Positions 18,198-27,241 of a stretch of 64,000 nucleotides of DNA are shown in pieces. This stretch comes from Vulcanimicrobiota bacterium (GTDB taxonomy: Bacteria; Vulcanimicrobiota; Xenobia; Xenobiales; Xenobiaceae), in the NCBI GenBank assembly GCA_944322965.1, contig CALUQR010000001.1:248001-312000 (forward strand), in the 5' to 3' direction. Both the position numbers and the translations under genes were made by a program. Under the pieces are notes generated by a model. The model was not told the origin of the DNA. It was given only the letters and a program-made list of their open reading frames with translations, and did no database searches. Each line of letters opens with the position of its first letter. Positions within the stretch are counted from its first letter, which is position 1.

Positions 18198-18932
18198 TCA
18201 ACTAAAAAGTTCCAAGACCCGCCCTGCAGCCACAGCTAACCCCCACTCCCAAATTAGGGGGCGCGCCGGCGGACGAGTGAGCGGGTACCTTCGATAGAGA
18301 TGGTGGAATTCTTTGAGCAGAGCCCAGAGCTGTCCTTCTAGACGCCCCGGCAGGGCGGCCGGAGGGAGGGCTATAGGATCGCTTAAGAGCTTTTGATACC
18401 TCTCGCTTAGGGCTAGGAGGGCTTCCAACTGGGCGATTAGAGCCCGCTTTTGGTAGAGCTGCTGGGGGGTAGGGGGAGCGACTTCTCGAGCTTCTCCCCC
18501 CCTTTCTAGCCAGGTGCGGCGCGGAGAGAGGCGCAAGTAAGCTAGGCTTTGGTAGAGAGCGGGGGGCTTCCAGCGGGGGAAGAGCTTAGAGAAGGGGGGA
18601 GAGCTTAAATTAAAAGATGTAGTTGCAATCTTTTGTAGGGCCCTAGGGGTAAAGCTAAAGGACCAGAGCCCCGCTCCCAGGGCGCGGGGGATAAAGAATT
18701 GCTGCGGGGCCTCTTCCTCCCCCTCCAGGGGTAGAGACCAACTACCTTGGAGCTGGCGCCAACTCTCTTGGGCTAGCTGCGGGCGGCCGGCGTACTCCCT
18801 TTGGGCCCAAGTACAGAGGAGGGCGGCGCGATCCCAGCGCTGAGGGTGGCCGTCGCTGAGGGAATCCTCTAGAGGAACGCTGGAGGGGAGGGGGAGTCTT
18901 CGCTGGAGAGCGCTAATTAGGAGCCGACGCAT
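18198..18932 (-). CDS. Hypothetical protein upstream of hexokinase
   Basis: No family recognised. The 244-residue product is basic, rich in Leu, Arg and Pro, lacks a signal peptide and membrane spans, and looks mostly helical in its C-terminal half, with coiled-coil-like runs such as LIAQLEALLALSERYQKLL. The ATG at 18932 has GAGG 9 bases upstream. Its stop lies 14 bases before the hexokinase ATG, so the two are co-transcribed. It is divergent from the 916-residue protein gene with only 36 bases between start codons, so both promoters must overlap. Confidence 0.6.
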   Translation of the reverse strand: MRRLLISALQRRLPLPSSVPLEDSLSDGHPQRWDRAALLCTWAQREYAGRPQLAQESWRQLQGSWSLPLEGEEEAPQQFFIPRALGAGLWSFSFTPRALQKIATTSFNLSSPPFSKLFPRWKPPALYQSLAYLRLSPRRTWLERGGEAREVAPPTPQQLYQKRALIAQLEALLALSERYQKLLSDPIALPPAALPGRLEGQLWALLKEFHHLYRRYPLTRPPARPLIWEWGLAVAAGRVLELFS

Positions 18933-18968
18933 GGGGGTAAACCTCGCAAAATTTTAGGGGCGGTACTT

Positions 18969-21719
18969 ATGAAGGGCGACATCTTTGATCCCAATCTCTA
19001 TCCTGAGCGCGCGCAGTTGGTGGCGGCTCTCAAAAGGGAGGGCATCCCCTGCAGCCACCGTTTAGCGGCCCGCTTAGAGTCTTTGGGTCGACGCCAGATC
19101 TTCTTCTCTTACGCCTTTTTAGAGGCCGCAGGCGAAGAGGAAGCCTACCGTAAAGTTTTGCAAGACGGGCGCTGGCAGAGGGTCTCCGCGGGGGATGAGG
19201 CGGAAGTAGCCAGTATTGTAGCCCCCTGCGGGGCTTGGACTCAAGCCCAAGGGGCGGGGTTGGCCGTTTACAGCGGAGAAGAGCGCCGGGAGGAGAGTCA
19301 GCTGCCCGCCCCCTTAGGGGAGGAGCGCTCTTTAGTAACTAGCGTCTTAGGGCCGGTCGATTGGGGGGCGCTGGGGGGCGTACTCTGGGACCGTCAGCGC
19401 TTAGAAGAGGCCTCTTTGACCCTCTTAGACGGGGAAGACATAGAGGAATTATTAGCCGCTTTTCGCTACCTCTTGCGGGCCGCTTTAGCCTGCCGCCAAG
19501 ATCCGGCGGGCCTTTTGGTGACGGCGCTCAAAAGGAATAAGCCCGCTTTGACGGCGGAAGTAGCCCGCCAAGTGCGCGATAACTTAGACCGCGATTTGGG
19601 GCGGGCCTTAGAGCAACTTTTGAGCGGCCAGGCCGCTCAGTTTAAAGAGGCTCTACTCTACTTTGCCGCCCCCCATCCCCAGCGCTTAGAGCCCATCTTA
19701 GGCTATCTCCTGTGGCCCTCCCTCATCGCTTTGGCGGGAGAGGAGAAGGCCCGCTCCTACCTTTTGCCCTCCCTCTCGACGGTAGCCCCGCTCCTAGCTC
19801 GCTTCCAGAAACTCTCCGCTAAGGCTGAGGACGCCCCCCAAGGGCTGCGGGAATTATTAGATCTCCTGTTGGACGCCTTAGATAGTCTCCAACTGGTAGA
19901 GCGCTTAGCCCTCTCAGCCTTTATCTATCAGCTCGCCCCCCATTTCCCGGAACTGGGCGCCTACCTTTGGCATCGCTTCCGTCTCAGCACCCAGCCCTCT
20001 ACCCTGGCCTTTCTCGGTAATCTCTTGGCCCGTCTACCCCAGAGGGAGGAAGATTACCAGGAGCTCAAAGGGCGCTTAATCGCCCTCTGGGTGGAGAAGG
20101 GTCAGGAGGCCTGGCTGGCCCGCCGCCTGCGCGCGACTTTCAAATTGTTGGGCTCAGCCGTCTTAGTCGATCTCTCCCAAGCCCCATTTTTAGACTCACT
20201 CGACGAGGGGCGGCGCTTAGCGGTAGTCCAGCTTTGGCAAGACTTTAAACGACCTTGGACCTTAGAGGAGGGGCAGAGTAGGGGGCGCCAGTTGCGCCCC
20301 GAGGAGCGCGACCGTCTCTTTGTAGAGTACGTGCGCGGGCGCTTGGCCAGCCAAGATCGAGCTTCTTTAATCTTTTTGGCCCACACCGACCAGTTGCAGG
20401 ATCCGCTCCTTTTGGGGATGTGGGAACCCTGGTCGCCAGAGAATCTAGCCTTAGCCTCCTTCCTCCTGGCTCAAGCCGCTTTGGCCGCCGAGCCTGAGCG
20501 CCAGCGCCTCCTCAAATTATTAGCCGCCGGAGGGGAGCGGGCCTTAGAGTGGAGTTTTAAAAATCTCCAGGGGCAGTTGACTTTGGGGGCGAGCGTGGGG
20601 GTCAACCAGTTGGAGGCCTGGGCTACTCTACTCCACCTTTTGCCCCCGAGGGAGGCGACGTCCCAAGCTAGGCGGGAAGAGATGGTAGCCCAAATTGCCG
20701 CTTATCCCGCTCTGCAGCCGGAATTCTTAGCTAGCCAAGGCCACTTAGTGGAGGGCTTCTGGACCGTTTGGGGTCTTTTAGGTTCCGCGCCCGCCCTCTC
20801 CGACGCTCTGCGCCTCCAATTTGTGGAGCGTTTGCAGAGCGACTTAGAGGCTGGCTCTAGCGCTAAGGTAGAGGCTTTAATGGCTATCTACCGGGTAGCT
20901 TCGCGCGCCGTGCGCCTCCACTTGGAGGGGGAGTGGCGGCGCCTCTTGGGGGACGCTAAGCCGCAGAAGAAATTATTGAGCGCCCTGCTCTCAGCTTTGC
21001 GCCATTTATTGGAGGATGGACCCTTATTAGAGGAGCCCCAAGCCCTATTGGGGGTCTTATGTCGCACCGTCTTGCAGCGGGGGGCGGAGCCCAATTTAGA
21101 GCTCTTAATGCTTAAGACCCTGGCCCCCGGAGAGGAAGGGGATGGGGTCCAGCTCTCCCAAGCCTGGAGTTATAGCGACAAGTTGGAAGCTCTGCGCCTT
21201 TTGGGGGCGGCCGCTAGCCATCCCCAGGCCTCCCAGCGACTGCGGGAACTCTTAATCTATCGCCTCTTCTCCTTTTTGGACGATTGGTTTGAGGGTCTAG
21301 AGAAGGGGGATAACCCTTACGCCTACCGCAGCAATCCCCTCTGGGCGGCTCTCACCTCCTTACTAGAGCGCGAGCGCTCCAATTTTACCCTAGACTTAGC
21401 GCGCCGGGCGGCTCTGCGTTTAGTTAACGATTACCGCCGCGCCGTGGCGGGGGTCGATCTCGTCCAGAGCGAGGGGGCCCAAAAGTATCTCCAGAGCGTC
21501 TTACAACTCAGTTGGGGGGTCAAGATGGAGCTTCAGGGCCAGAAGGTGGAGGTGGACGAAGTCTGGTTGCAGACGCTCTTAGAGGTTGCCCAAAAGTCGC
21601 CTCCCGAGAATCGCTCCGCCCTCACCCTCTTACACGAGCTCCTCCACGACCGCCATTTGCCACCCGAACATAGGATAGAGATCGAGCTCTTTTTAGCCCC
21701 GTATGAGGGACATAGCTAG
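18969..21719 (+). CDS. Large alpha-helical hypothetical protein (916 aa)
   Basis: No family recognised. The sequence is rich in Leu, Ala, Glu and Arg and repeats short amphipathic helices throughout, for example LRELLDLLLDALDSLQLVERL and LSALLSALRHLLEDG segments, giving the look of an alpha-solenoid (HEAT- or TPR-like) without a clear repeat period by eye. There is no signal peptide or membrane span; the N-terminal 150 residues look globular and contain SIVAPCGAWTQAQGAG. AGGGGCGG precedes the ATG. It may be a scaffold; what it binds is unknown. The gene is divergent from the hexokinase set and precedes ispG by 107 bases. Confidence 0.6.
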   Translation: MKGDIFDPNLYPERAQLVAALKREGIPCSHRLAARLESLGRRQIFFSYAFLEAAGEEEAYRKVLQDGRWQRVSAGDEAEVASIVAPCGAWTQAQGAGLAVYSGEERREESQLPAPLGEERSLVTSVLGPVDWGALGGVLWDRQRLEEASLTLLDGEDIEELLAAFRYLLRAALACRQDPAGLLVTALKRNKPALTAEVARQVRDNLDRDLGRALEQLLSGQAAQFKEALLYFAAPHPQRLEPILGYLLWPSLIALAGEEKARSYLLPSLSTVAPLLARFQKLSAKAEDAPQGLRELLDLLLDALDSLQLVERLALSAFIYQLAPHFPELGAYLWHRFRLSTQPSTLAFLGNLLARLPQREEDYQELKGRLIALWVEKGQEAWLARRLRATFKLLGSAVLVDLSQAPFLDSLDEGRRLAVVQLWQDFKRPWTLEEGQSRGRQLRPEERDRLFVEYVRGRLASQDRASLIFLAHTDQLQDPLLLGMWEPWSPENLALASFLLAQAALAAEPERQRLLKLLAAGGERALEWSFKNLQGQLTLGASVGVNQLEAWATLLHLLPPREATSQARREEMVAQIAAYPALQPEFLASQGHLVEGFWTVWGLLGSAPALSDALRLQFVERLQSDLEAGSSAKVEALMAIYRVASRAVRLHLEGEWRRLLGDAKPQKKLLSALLSALRHLLEDGPLLEEPQALLGVLCRTVLQRGAEPNLELLMLKTLAPGEEGDGVQLSQAWSYSDKLEALRLLGAAASHPQASQRLRELLIYRLFSFLDDWFEGLEKGDNPYAYRSNPLWAALTSLLERERSNFTLDLARRAALRLVNDYRRAVAGVDLVQSEGAQKYLQSVLQLSWGVKMELQGQKVEVDEVWLQTLLEVAQKSPPENRSALTLLHELLHDRHLPPEHRIEIELFLAPYEGHS

Positions 21720-21826
21720 AGCTAGAGGGGGCTGGGACTGGGCTAATACCTGGCAGGAGAGGGACTCTGGACCCTAGAAGACGGACGGGATATTGCACCT
21801 CCTGGTGCTAGTGAGCTGGAAGTAAG

Positions 21827-23071
21827 ATGACGACCTACACGGTGCGGATTGGCGATTTAGTTTTGGGCCCGGGCGCCCCGGTGGCGGTGCAGAGTATGAC
21901 TAATACTTGTACGGCCGATATTGAAGAGACGGCGGCCCAGGTCTTGGAGTTGGCGCGCGTCGGCTCGGAGCTGGTGCGCTTTACGGTAAAGGACGAAGAC
22001 GACGCCCGCGCCGTCCCTTATATCCGCGATCGGGTGCGCCAGGCGGGTTGTAAGGTCCCCTTGGTGGGCGACTTCCATTATAACGGCCATCTACTCTTGA
22101 GCCGTTATCCCCAATGTTTAGAGGCGCTCGACAAGTTGCGCATTAACCCCGGCAATGTGGGGGCGGGGGAACATCACGACAGCAATTTCCGCACTATGGT
22201 GGAGCTTATCGCCCAGGCGGGCAAGGTAGCCCGCATCGGGGTCAACGCCGGCTCTATCGATAAGGATCTCTTAGAGCGCGGCCGTCGGGAGAATGAGGCT
22301 CAGGGGAGTCCGCGCAGCGAGCACCAAGTCTTTTTAGAGGCTATGGTAGAGAGCGCGCTCAGTTCGGCGGCGGCGGCTCAGAAGTACGGTCTGCCCCCTG
22401 AGCGTATCGTCTTATCGGCCAAGATCTCCAATGTTCCCGACCTCTTGTGGGTCTACCAGACTTTGGCTGAGCGTTCGCCCTACGTCTTACACGTGGGTTT
22501 GACGGAGGCCGGGGGCGGTTATAAGGGGGTCATCAGTTCGGCCGTAGCTTTGGGAATCTTGCTCCACGAGGGGATCGGCCAGACTATCCGCGTCTCCCTC
22601 ACCCCCAGACCGGGTGACTCGCGGACCCAGGAGGTCTATGCGGCCCAAGAAATCTTACAGAGTTTGGGCTTACGCCAATTTATGCCCCAGATTACCTCTT
22701 GTCCCGGCTGTGGGCGCACTTCTAGCAATCTCTTCCAGAGTATCGCCCAAGAGGTCGAGACCTACTTGCGCCAGCGCGTCCCCCAGTGGCAGGCTGAAGG
22801 TTGGCGCGGTTACCAAGAGCTAAAAGTAGCCGTGATGGGTTGTATAGTTAACGGGCCGGGGGAGAGTAGGGACGCCAATATAGGCCTCTCCTTACCCGGT
22901 CGCGGGGAAGACCCCCAGGCTCTGCTCTTTGTAGATGGCCAGAGGAGAGAGACTTTGAGCGGCCCTCAGTTGGCTCAGCAATTTATTGAGCGGCTGGAAG
23001 AGTATGCCCGTTTACATTATTCCCCCCCAGCGGGGTCCTCAGGGACTTCAGCTTCTCAGGAGGTTCGATAG
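21827..23071 (+). CDS. ispG: 4-hydroxy-3-methylbut-2-enyl diphosphate synthase (flavodoxin/ferredoxin)
   Basis: Iron-sulfur enzyme of the MEP isoprenoid pathway (GcpE). The N-terminal TIM barrel begins with PVAVQSMTNTCTADIEETA; the 4Fe-4S cluster is held by C292 and C295 in SCPGCGR and C339 in MGCIVNGPGE, with the fourth ligand E346. The 414 residues are the short form without the central insert of plants, plus a Ser-rich tail after about 395. It supplies the precursors for the hopene cyclase at 41963 and for MiaA. The stop is immediately followed by the GTG of the first DsrE-like gene, so they are coupled. A small hairpin (GCACC-TCCT-GGTGC, 21795-21808) sits 18 bases before the start. Confidence 0.94.
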   Translation: MTTYTVRIGDLVLGPGAPVAVQSMTNTCTADIEETAAQVLELARVGSELVRFTVKDEDDARAVPYIRDRVRQAGCKVPLVGDFHYNGHLLLSRYPQCLEALDKLRINPGNVGAGEHHDSNFRTMVELIAQAGKVARIGVNAGSIDKDLLERGRRENEAQGSPRSEHQVFLEAMVESALSSAAAAQKYGLPPERIVLSAKISNVPDLLWVYQTLAERSPYVLHVGLTEAGGGYKGVISSAVALGILLHEGIGQTIRVSLTPRPGDSRTQEVYAAQEILQSLGLRQFMPQITSCPGCGRTSSNLFQSIAQEVETYLRQRVPQWQAEGWRGYQELKVAVMGCIVNGPGESRDANIGLSLPGRGEDPQALLFVDGQRRETLSGPQLAQQFIERLEEYARLHYSPPAGSSGTSASQEVR

Positions 23072-23425
23072 GTGGCAAAACTTGGTTTTATGTTGACCCG
23101 CTCTTTAGCGGCCAACGCCGGCTCGAGGGCATTTACCTTGCTATCGGCGGCCGCTCTGGCCAAGGAACATCAGGTGGCGGTAGTCTTTACCGCCGACGGC
23201 GTCTACCAATGTCTGCAGCGCAAGAAGAAGCGGCAGATGGAGAGCGAGGACCTAGGGCCGCGCCTCCAAGCGCTCACCCAAGGGGGAGCGGAGTGTGTGG
23301 CTAGCTACTCCTGTTTAGAAGCTAGGGGAATAGAGATCAATGAAGTCTGCTCCGGGGTGCGGGTCGTAACGTTAGAGGAGATCGCGCGCTTAATGGGCCA
23401 AGTAGATCAGGTGGTGTGCCTATGA
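23072..23425 (+). CDS. DsrE/TusD-like sulfur-relay protein 1
   Basis: Small protein of the DsrE/DsrF superfamily (117 residues), whose members carry persulfide sulfur, as in TusBCD for tRNA thiolation or DsrEFH in sulfur oxidation. Seen: beta strand with KLGFMLTRSLAANAGSRAF, then HQVAVVFTADGVYQCLQ, and a Cys-containing motif CVASYSCLEARGIEI similar to the CxxCLxxRG loop of active members. It starts with GTG right after the ispG stop and overlaps the next gene by 4 bases. Of the three paralogs it alone has the candidate sulfur-carrying Cys, so it would be the TusD/DsrE equivalent. Function is inferred from family and order. Confidence 0.75.
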   Translation: MAKLGFMLTRSLAANAGSRAFTLLSAAALAKEHQVAVVFTADGVYQCLQRKKKRQMESEDLGPRLQALTQGGAECVASYSCLEARGIEINEVCSGVRVVTLEEIARLMGQVDQVVCL

Positions 23426-23790
23426 GTTATCCTCGTCCGTATCCGCGCAAGAGGATTTTGATCTTTATCAATCGCGTCAACTTTGGCAGCGATAGCCTGG
23501 TGGAGGTCCTGCGCATGGCCGTGGGCCTTTCCGGAGGCTTAGCCCAGCACCAGGTGGCCATCGTCTTTATGGGGGATGGGGTGACGGAGTGTCTGCGCTC
23601 CCGCCTCACCGAGGCGGCCCAACCCTATATGTTGGCCGCGCTCAGTGGCCAGGTTACTTTCTGGGCCGATAAGTATAGTTTAGATCTGCGCGGGATGAAT
23701 CCTGAGATGCTCTTACCCCAGTGTCAGATCTTAGCTCCCGAGGAGCTCTCCCAATTTATGGGGCGGGCCGATATTCATGTGAGGCTGTAG
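23422..23790 (+). CDS. DsrF/TusC-like protein 2
   Basis: Second member of the DsrE/F superfamily, 123 residues: KRILIFINRVNFGSDSLVEVL, HQVAIVFMGDGVTECLRS and a C-terminal SQFMGRADIHVRL that parallels ARLMGQVDQVVCL of the first protein, showing they are paralogs. The Cys at the active-loop position is missing (sequence DKYSLDLRGM), as in the non-catalytic TusC/DsrF subunits. ATG at 23422 overlaps the previous stop (ATGA). Expected to form a hetero-oligomer with proteins 1 and 3. Confidence 0.72.
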   Translation: MSYPRPYPRKRILIFINRVNFGSDSLVEVLRMAVGLSGGLAQHQVAIVFMGDGVTECLRSRLTEAAQPYMLAALSGQVTFWADKYSLDLRGMNPEMLLPQCQILAPEELSQFMGRADIHVRL

Positions 23791-23793
23791 CGG

Positions 23794-24072
23794 ATGAGTG
23801 CAGAAGAGAAGAGAGGGCTCTACGTAGTAGGTCGCGAGTCGGTAGTTGAAGCTCGCCGCATGTTGGGCTTTGACCCTCAAGCGGACGTCTTTTTAGTGGG
23901 CCGCGGACTGCTCTTGCCGGTCAATATGTTTAGTAATCGCAAGATCTACGCTCTGCGCGAGGAGGCGGAGGCTATCGGAGTAGGCGACAAGGTAGGGGAG
24001 GGATTGGAGTTAGTCGACGCGGCGACGATGATCGACATCTTGCTCCAGCACCAGATCTATAACTTCAGCTAG
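23794..24072 (+). CDS. DsrH/TusB-like small protein 3
   Basis: 92-residue protein, the size of DsrH/TusB. It has GLYVVGRESVVEARRM, a central VFLVGRGLLLPVNM and an end with IDILLQHQIYNFS. Similarity to DsrH is weak and rests mainly on size and on its place as third gene after two DsrE/F-like genes with a 3-base gap. No Cys is present, so it could not itself carry a persulfide. If the trio is a TusBCD-like complex this subunit is structural; otherwise its role is unknown. Confidence 0.6.
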   Translation: MSAEEKRGLYVVGRESVVEARRMLGFDPQADVFLVGRGLLLPVNMFSNRKIYALREEAEAIGVGDKVGEGLELVDAATMIDILLQHQIYNFS

Positions 24073-24087
24073 GGAGGGTTCAGGGCG

Positions 24088-25266
24088 GTGGGTTCGATCT
24101 TCTTTTATAATAAAAAGCAGGGTCTCTTCTTCCAGTGGCACGGCCAGCAAGATTCGACTCCCCGCCCCTCCGTAATTGAGGCTTCTCCCCAAGGAGCTCC
24201 CCCAGCGCCGCAGGAAGGGGCGGCGGAGAATAAAGCTGCCTCGACCGCTACAGCGTCCCAGGCGGAATCGGGAAGCTCCTATCGACGCGAGATTGAAGAG
24301 GATGGGGAGCGCGACAAGCGCTTTAGCTCGGAGAGCGTAGAGGACGTCACCGCCAAGCTAGAGGCCCCGGAGATAGAATTCTTCGACCGGCTGCCGGAAT
24401 TTGTCGTCAACTCCTTTACCGATCTCTTGCAGCGCGACTTGCGCGGTTACTTTATCGTGCCCGAAGAGGAAGAGACCCGCTGGTTTGCGGTATTTAAAGA
24501 TCGCCTGCAGGAGTTAGGGGCTACGGAAGTCTCTAAGCATAGTCAATGGCTGGCGGAGTTGGCCCGCTGCGATACGGGAGGGATCACCGTCCAGACTCCA
24601 GAGTTAGGCGAGCGGCGCTATCGCTTGGAAAATAGCATCTCCTTCAATGAGTTTGGGAGCCGCCTCTTTATCCAGTTCTTCCAGGAGGGGCGTTTCAGTT
24701 GGGAAGAGTCGGTGACCCACCGCATGGAGAATGTGCGCTTAATCAATAAGTTTAAGCCCTCTTCCTGTCTGACCGCTAAGAATGAGCGCGATATTGCCCG
24801 TGTGGCCGAGGCTAACGCCTGTGAATTGGCCTTTTTGCGTAAGTGTCTAGAGTACGGTTTGGTAGAGGAGCCGGAGCGTCCCTTAGAAGAGATTAGCGGT
24901 CCCCTCCTCTTGGAATTCTTGCGCTCCCACGTCTTCCCGCGCAAGATGGTAGCCCAAGCCTTGGCCGACGCTTTGGGAGTGGAGTTCGTAGACGCCGAGG
25001 ATGTGGAATATCGGGAAGAGGTCGTGCGCATGGTAGAGCGGGAGTGGTCCTTAAAGGCGCAAGCCGTCCCTTGGACTATCGTCAAGGGGACCTTGCAAGT
25101 GGCCATGATGGATCCCACCGATAAGGAGAGCTTGCAATTTATTGAAGAGAAGACCCAAGCTCCCGCCAAGGCCTTTTGCGCCGCCGGCCAGGATATAGTC
25201 TCCTTAATTAATAAAGTCTACGGCCATCTGGGGGACCGCCCGATGGAGTGTCCCCTCGTCTATTGA
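24088..25266 (+). CDS. Protein with C-terminal GspE/PilB N-terminal (MshEN-like) domain
   Basis: 392 residues in three parts: a low-complexity Ala/Pro/Ser segment (about 30-85), an unrecognised middle region (about 90-270), and a C-terminal domain (about 270-390) resembling the GspE_N/MshEN domain of type II secretion and type IV pilus ATPases: RKMVAQALADALGVEFVDAE, TLQVAMMDPTDKESLQF. The ATPase domain that normally follows is absent. Some MshEN domains bind cyclic di-GMP, so this could be a stand-alone sensor. GTG at 24088 is used, 16 bases after the DsrE-like trio, and the stop is 2 bases before cobT. An HD-GYP-like protein is also encoded in the window (61339). Confidence 0.65.
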   Translation: MGSIFFYNKKQGLFFQWHGQQDSTPRPSVIEASPQGAPPAPQEGAAENKAASTATASQAESGSSYRREIEEDGERDKRFSSESVEDVTAKLEAPEIEFFDRLPEFVVNSFTDLLQRDLRGYFIVPEEEETRWFAVFKDRLQELGATEVSKHSQWLAELARCDTGGITVQTPELGERRYRLENSISFNEFGSRLFIQFFQEGRFSWEESVTHRMENVRLINKFKPSSCLTAKNERDIARVAEANACELAFLRKCLEYGLVEEPERPLEEISGPLLLEFLRSHVFPRKMVAQALADALGVEFVDAEDVEYREEVVRMVEREWSLKAQAVPWTIVKGTLQVAMMDPTDKESLQFIEEKTQAPAKAFCAAGQDIVSLINKVYGHLGDRPMECPLVY

Positions 25267-25267
25267 G

Positions 25268-26356
25268 GTGAAGAGTTTGAATTTTACGTACAGTCCTGTG
25301 CAGCCCTTAGATCGGGAGTGGCCTGAGCGCTGTTGGCAGTATCTCAATCGCAAGAGTATCCCCCCGCGCTCTTTAGGTTATTTAGAGGAGATCGCTGTCC
25401 AGGTGGCTACCATCCAGCGCACCTTAGAGCCCGATCTGGGCCACCCCAGCGTAGTTATAGCCGCGGGCGATCACGGGGTCTACGCCGAGAAGGTCAGCTA
25501 CGCCGCTCAAGAGGTCACTTGGCAACATAGTTTGGCCTTGGCTCGCGGCGAGGGGGCGGCGGGCTTGTTGGCGCGCCAGTACGATTTGCCTTGCCAAGTA
25601 GTAGATGTGGGGGTCAAGTACGATTTCCCCGTCCAGAGCGGGATCCTCAATTGTAAGGTCGTTTGGGGCACGGAGAATATCGCCCTCCAACCGGGTATGA
25701 GCGTCGCCCAGACGCTGCAGGCTATGGATTACGGGCGCGATTTTGTGCGCCTCTTAGCTTTGGCCGGTCAGAAGGGGATCATCTTGGGGGAGATGGGGAT
25801 CGCCAATACCACTCCGGCCGCCGCCCTCACCGCCCACCTTTTGGGGCTTACCCCTCAGGAAGTAGTCGGCGAAGGGACGGGCCTCTCGCCCGCCGCCCTG
25901 GAGAATAAGCGCCAAGTAGTGGGGCGCATCTTGGCTCGCCATAAGGGGATTGAAGATCCCATAGAGGTTATGGCCGCTATGGGCGGGGCGGAGTTGGCCT
26001 TTATTGCTGGAGCGGCCTTAGAGGCGGCCGGCCAGGGGCTAGTCGTCTTAGTCGATGGGGTGATAGTCACTGCGGCCCTCTTAGTAGCTCAGCGGATAGA
26101 CGCGGGCTTGAGCTCTTATCTGATTGCGGGCCATCAATCTCCGGAGCCGGCTCACAAGTTGCAATTAGAGGCTTTGGGATTGCGCCCCATCTTAAAGTTG
26201 GGGATGAGGTTGGGCGAGGCCTCGGGCGCTTTGGTAGCTTGGCCTATAGTGCGTTCCGCTTTGACTATCTTCCGGGAGCTCTCTACCTGTGCGGAAGAAG
26301 GGATGGGCGAGGTGGCGGCCGATATTCTGGCGGCTAAAGAGGGTCGGGACTCTTAA
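25268..26356 (+). CDS. cobT: Nicotinate-nucleotide-dimethylbenzimidazole phosphoribosyltransferase
   Basis: Activates the lower-ligand base of cobamides as alpha-ribotide. Family blocks: AAGDHGVYAEKVS, GEMGIANTTPAAALTAHLLG, the AGHQSPEPAHKL segment and MRLGEASGALVAWPI, whose Glu is the catalytic base. At 362 residues it is normal. GTG at 25268 is listed; a TTG at 25277 with GAGG 8 bases before it is also possible. First of four consecutive cobamide genes with tiny gaps (cobT, cbiR-like, cobU, cobS), the nucleotide-loop assembly set. No corrin-ring genes are present in the window. Confidence 0.93.
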   Translation: MKSLNFTYSPVQPLDREWPERCWQYLNRKSIPPRSLGYLEEIAVQVATIQRTLEPDLGHPSVVIAAGDHGVYAEKVSYAAQEVTWQHSLALARGEGAAGLLARQYDLPCQVVDVGVKYDFPVQSGILNCKVVWGTENIALQPGMSVAQTLQAMDYGRDFVRLLALAGQKGIILGEMGIANTTPAAALTAHLLGLTPQEVVGEGTGLSPAALENKRQVVGRILARHKGIEDPIEVMAAMGGAELAFIAGAALEAAGQGLVVLVDGVIVTAALLVAQRIDAGLSSYLIAGHQSPEPAHKLQLEALGLRPILKLGMRLGEASGALVAWPIVRSALTIFRELSTCAEEGMGEVAADILAAKEGRDS

Positions 26357-26358
26357 AG

Positions 26359-27195
26359 ATGCGTCTGGGGGCTACCAGTATGATCTACCCCGGCTCTTTA
26401 GTAGAGAATGTAGAGCTTTTAGCCCCCTACGTAGACGATATAGAGCTCATCTTTTATTGGACTGAGGACGATTTAACTAATTATCCTACCCCTCGGGAAT
26501 TAGAGCGCCTGCGCGAGCTAGCGGAGCGTTGGCGGCTAACTTATACCGTCCATCTGCCCTCTTATTTAAGGCCTACCCCTTGGGATGAGAGGCGCTGGGA
26601 GAGGGACCGGGTCCGCAACTTGCGTTTAGTAGAGTTAGTAAACCCCCTTAAGCCTTGGAGTTACCTCATGCACTGGGAGCCGGCCCTAGCGGGGAGAGAG
26701 CCCGCGCCGGACTTTGCCGCTTGGTTAGAGTGGCAACTCCGTCTAGTAGAGAGCTTAGTAGAGGAAGGGGGGGTAGCTCCCCGAGACTTAGCTATAGAAA
26801 ATTTGAGCTACGATTATCGCCTAATAGAAGCTCCCATTGAGGCTAGAGGGTTGGGAGTCTGTCTCGATCTGGGCCACTTATGGCAGACGGAATGGGGGGC
26901 GGAGGAGATTTTAGAGTGGGCTTTAGGGAGGGCTAGGGTCTACCATCTGCACGGGGTCCTCAGTAAAGGGCGAGACCACGTCGCTTTGCAGGCCGCCAAC
27001 TTACCCGCTTTAGAGCGCTGGCAGCGCTTACTCTCAGCTAGATACCAAGGGGAAGACGATTTTGTACTCACTTGGGAACTCTTTAGCCAGAGTGACCTCC
27101 GCGCTTCCTGGGAGCTCTTAGCCGCTTGGCAGCCCGCCTGGCGCCAGGAAATAGAGCCTAGATTGGCTAAATGGCGCAGCGCGCCCAGAGAGTAG
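26359..27195 (+). CDS. cbiR: CbiR-like cobamide-remodelling TIM-barrel hydrolase
   Basis: 278-residue protein of the AP endonuclease 2/xylose-isomerase-like TIM-barrel fold. Candidate metal or active residues lie in LMHWEP, AIENLSYDY, VCLDLGHLW and VYHLHGV, the barrel-mouth pattern of this fold. Its place between cobT and cobU points to CbiR, the enzyme described in Akkermansia muciniphila that cuts the nucleotide loop of intact cobamides so that a different lower ligand can be added. The gene starts 3 bases after the cobT stop. The function is inferred from context and fold; another sugar-phosphate isomerase-like role cannot be excluded. Confidence 0.72.
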   Translation: MRLGATSMIYPGSLVENVELLAPYVDDIELIFYWTEDDLTNYPTPRELERLRELAERWRLTYTVHLPSYLRPTPWDERRWERDRVRNLRLVELVNPLKPWSYLMHWEPALAGREPAPDFAAWLEWQLRLVESLVEEGGVAPRDLAIENLSYDYRLIEAPIEARGLGVCLDLGHLWQTEWGAEEILEWALGRARVYHLHGVLSKGRDHVALQAANLPALERWQRLLSARYQGEDDFVLTWELFSQSDLRASWELLAAWQPAWRQEIEPRLAKWRSAPRE

Positions 27196-27241
27196 AGCGC
27201 ATTAATCCCAGCTTCTAGTTTCGGCGGGAAGGACGAAGATT

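Noticed and set aside
24618-25169. 183-codon minus-strand open frame inside the MshEN-domain gene
   Set aside because: Serine-rich, no domain, and the plus-strand product has a recognisable domain and coupled neighbours.
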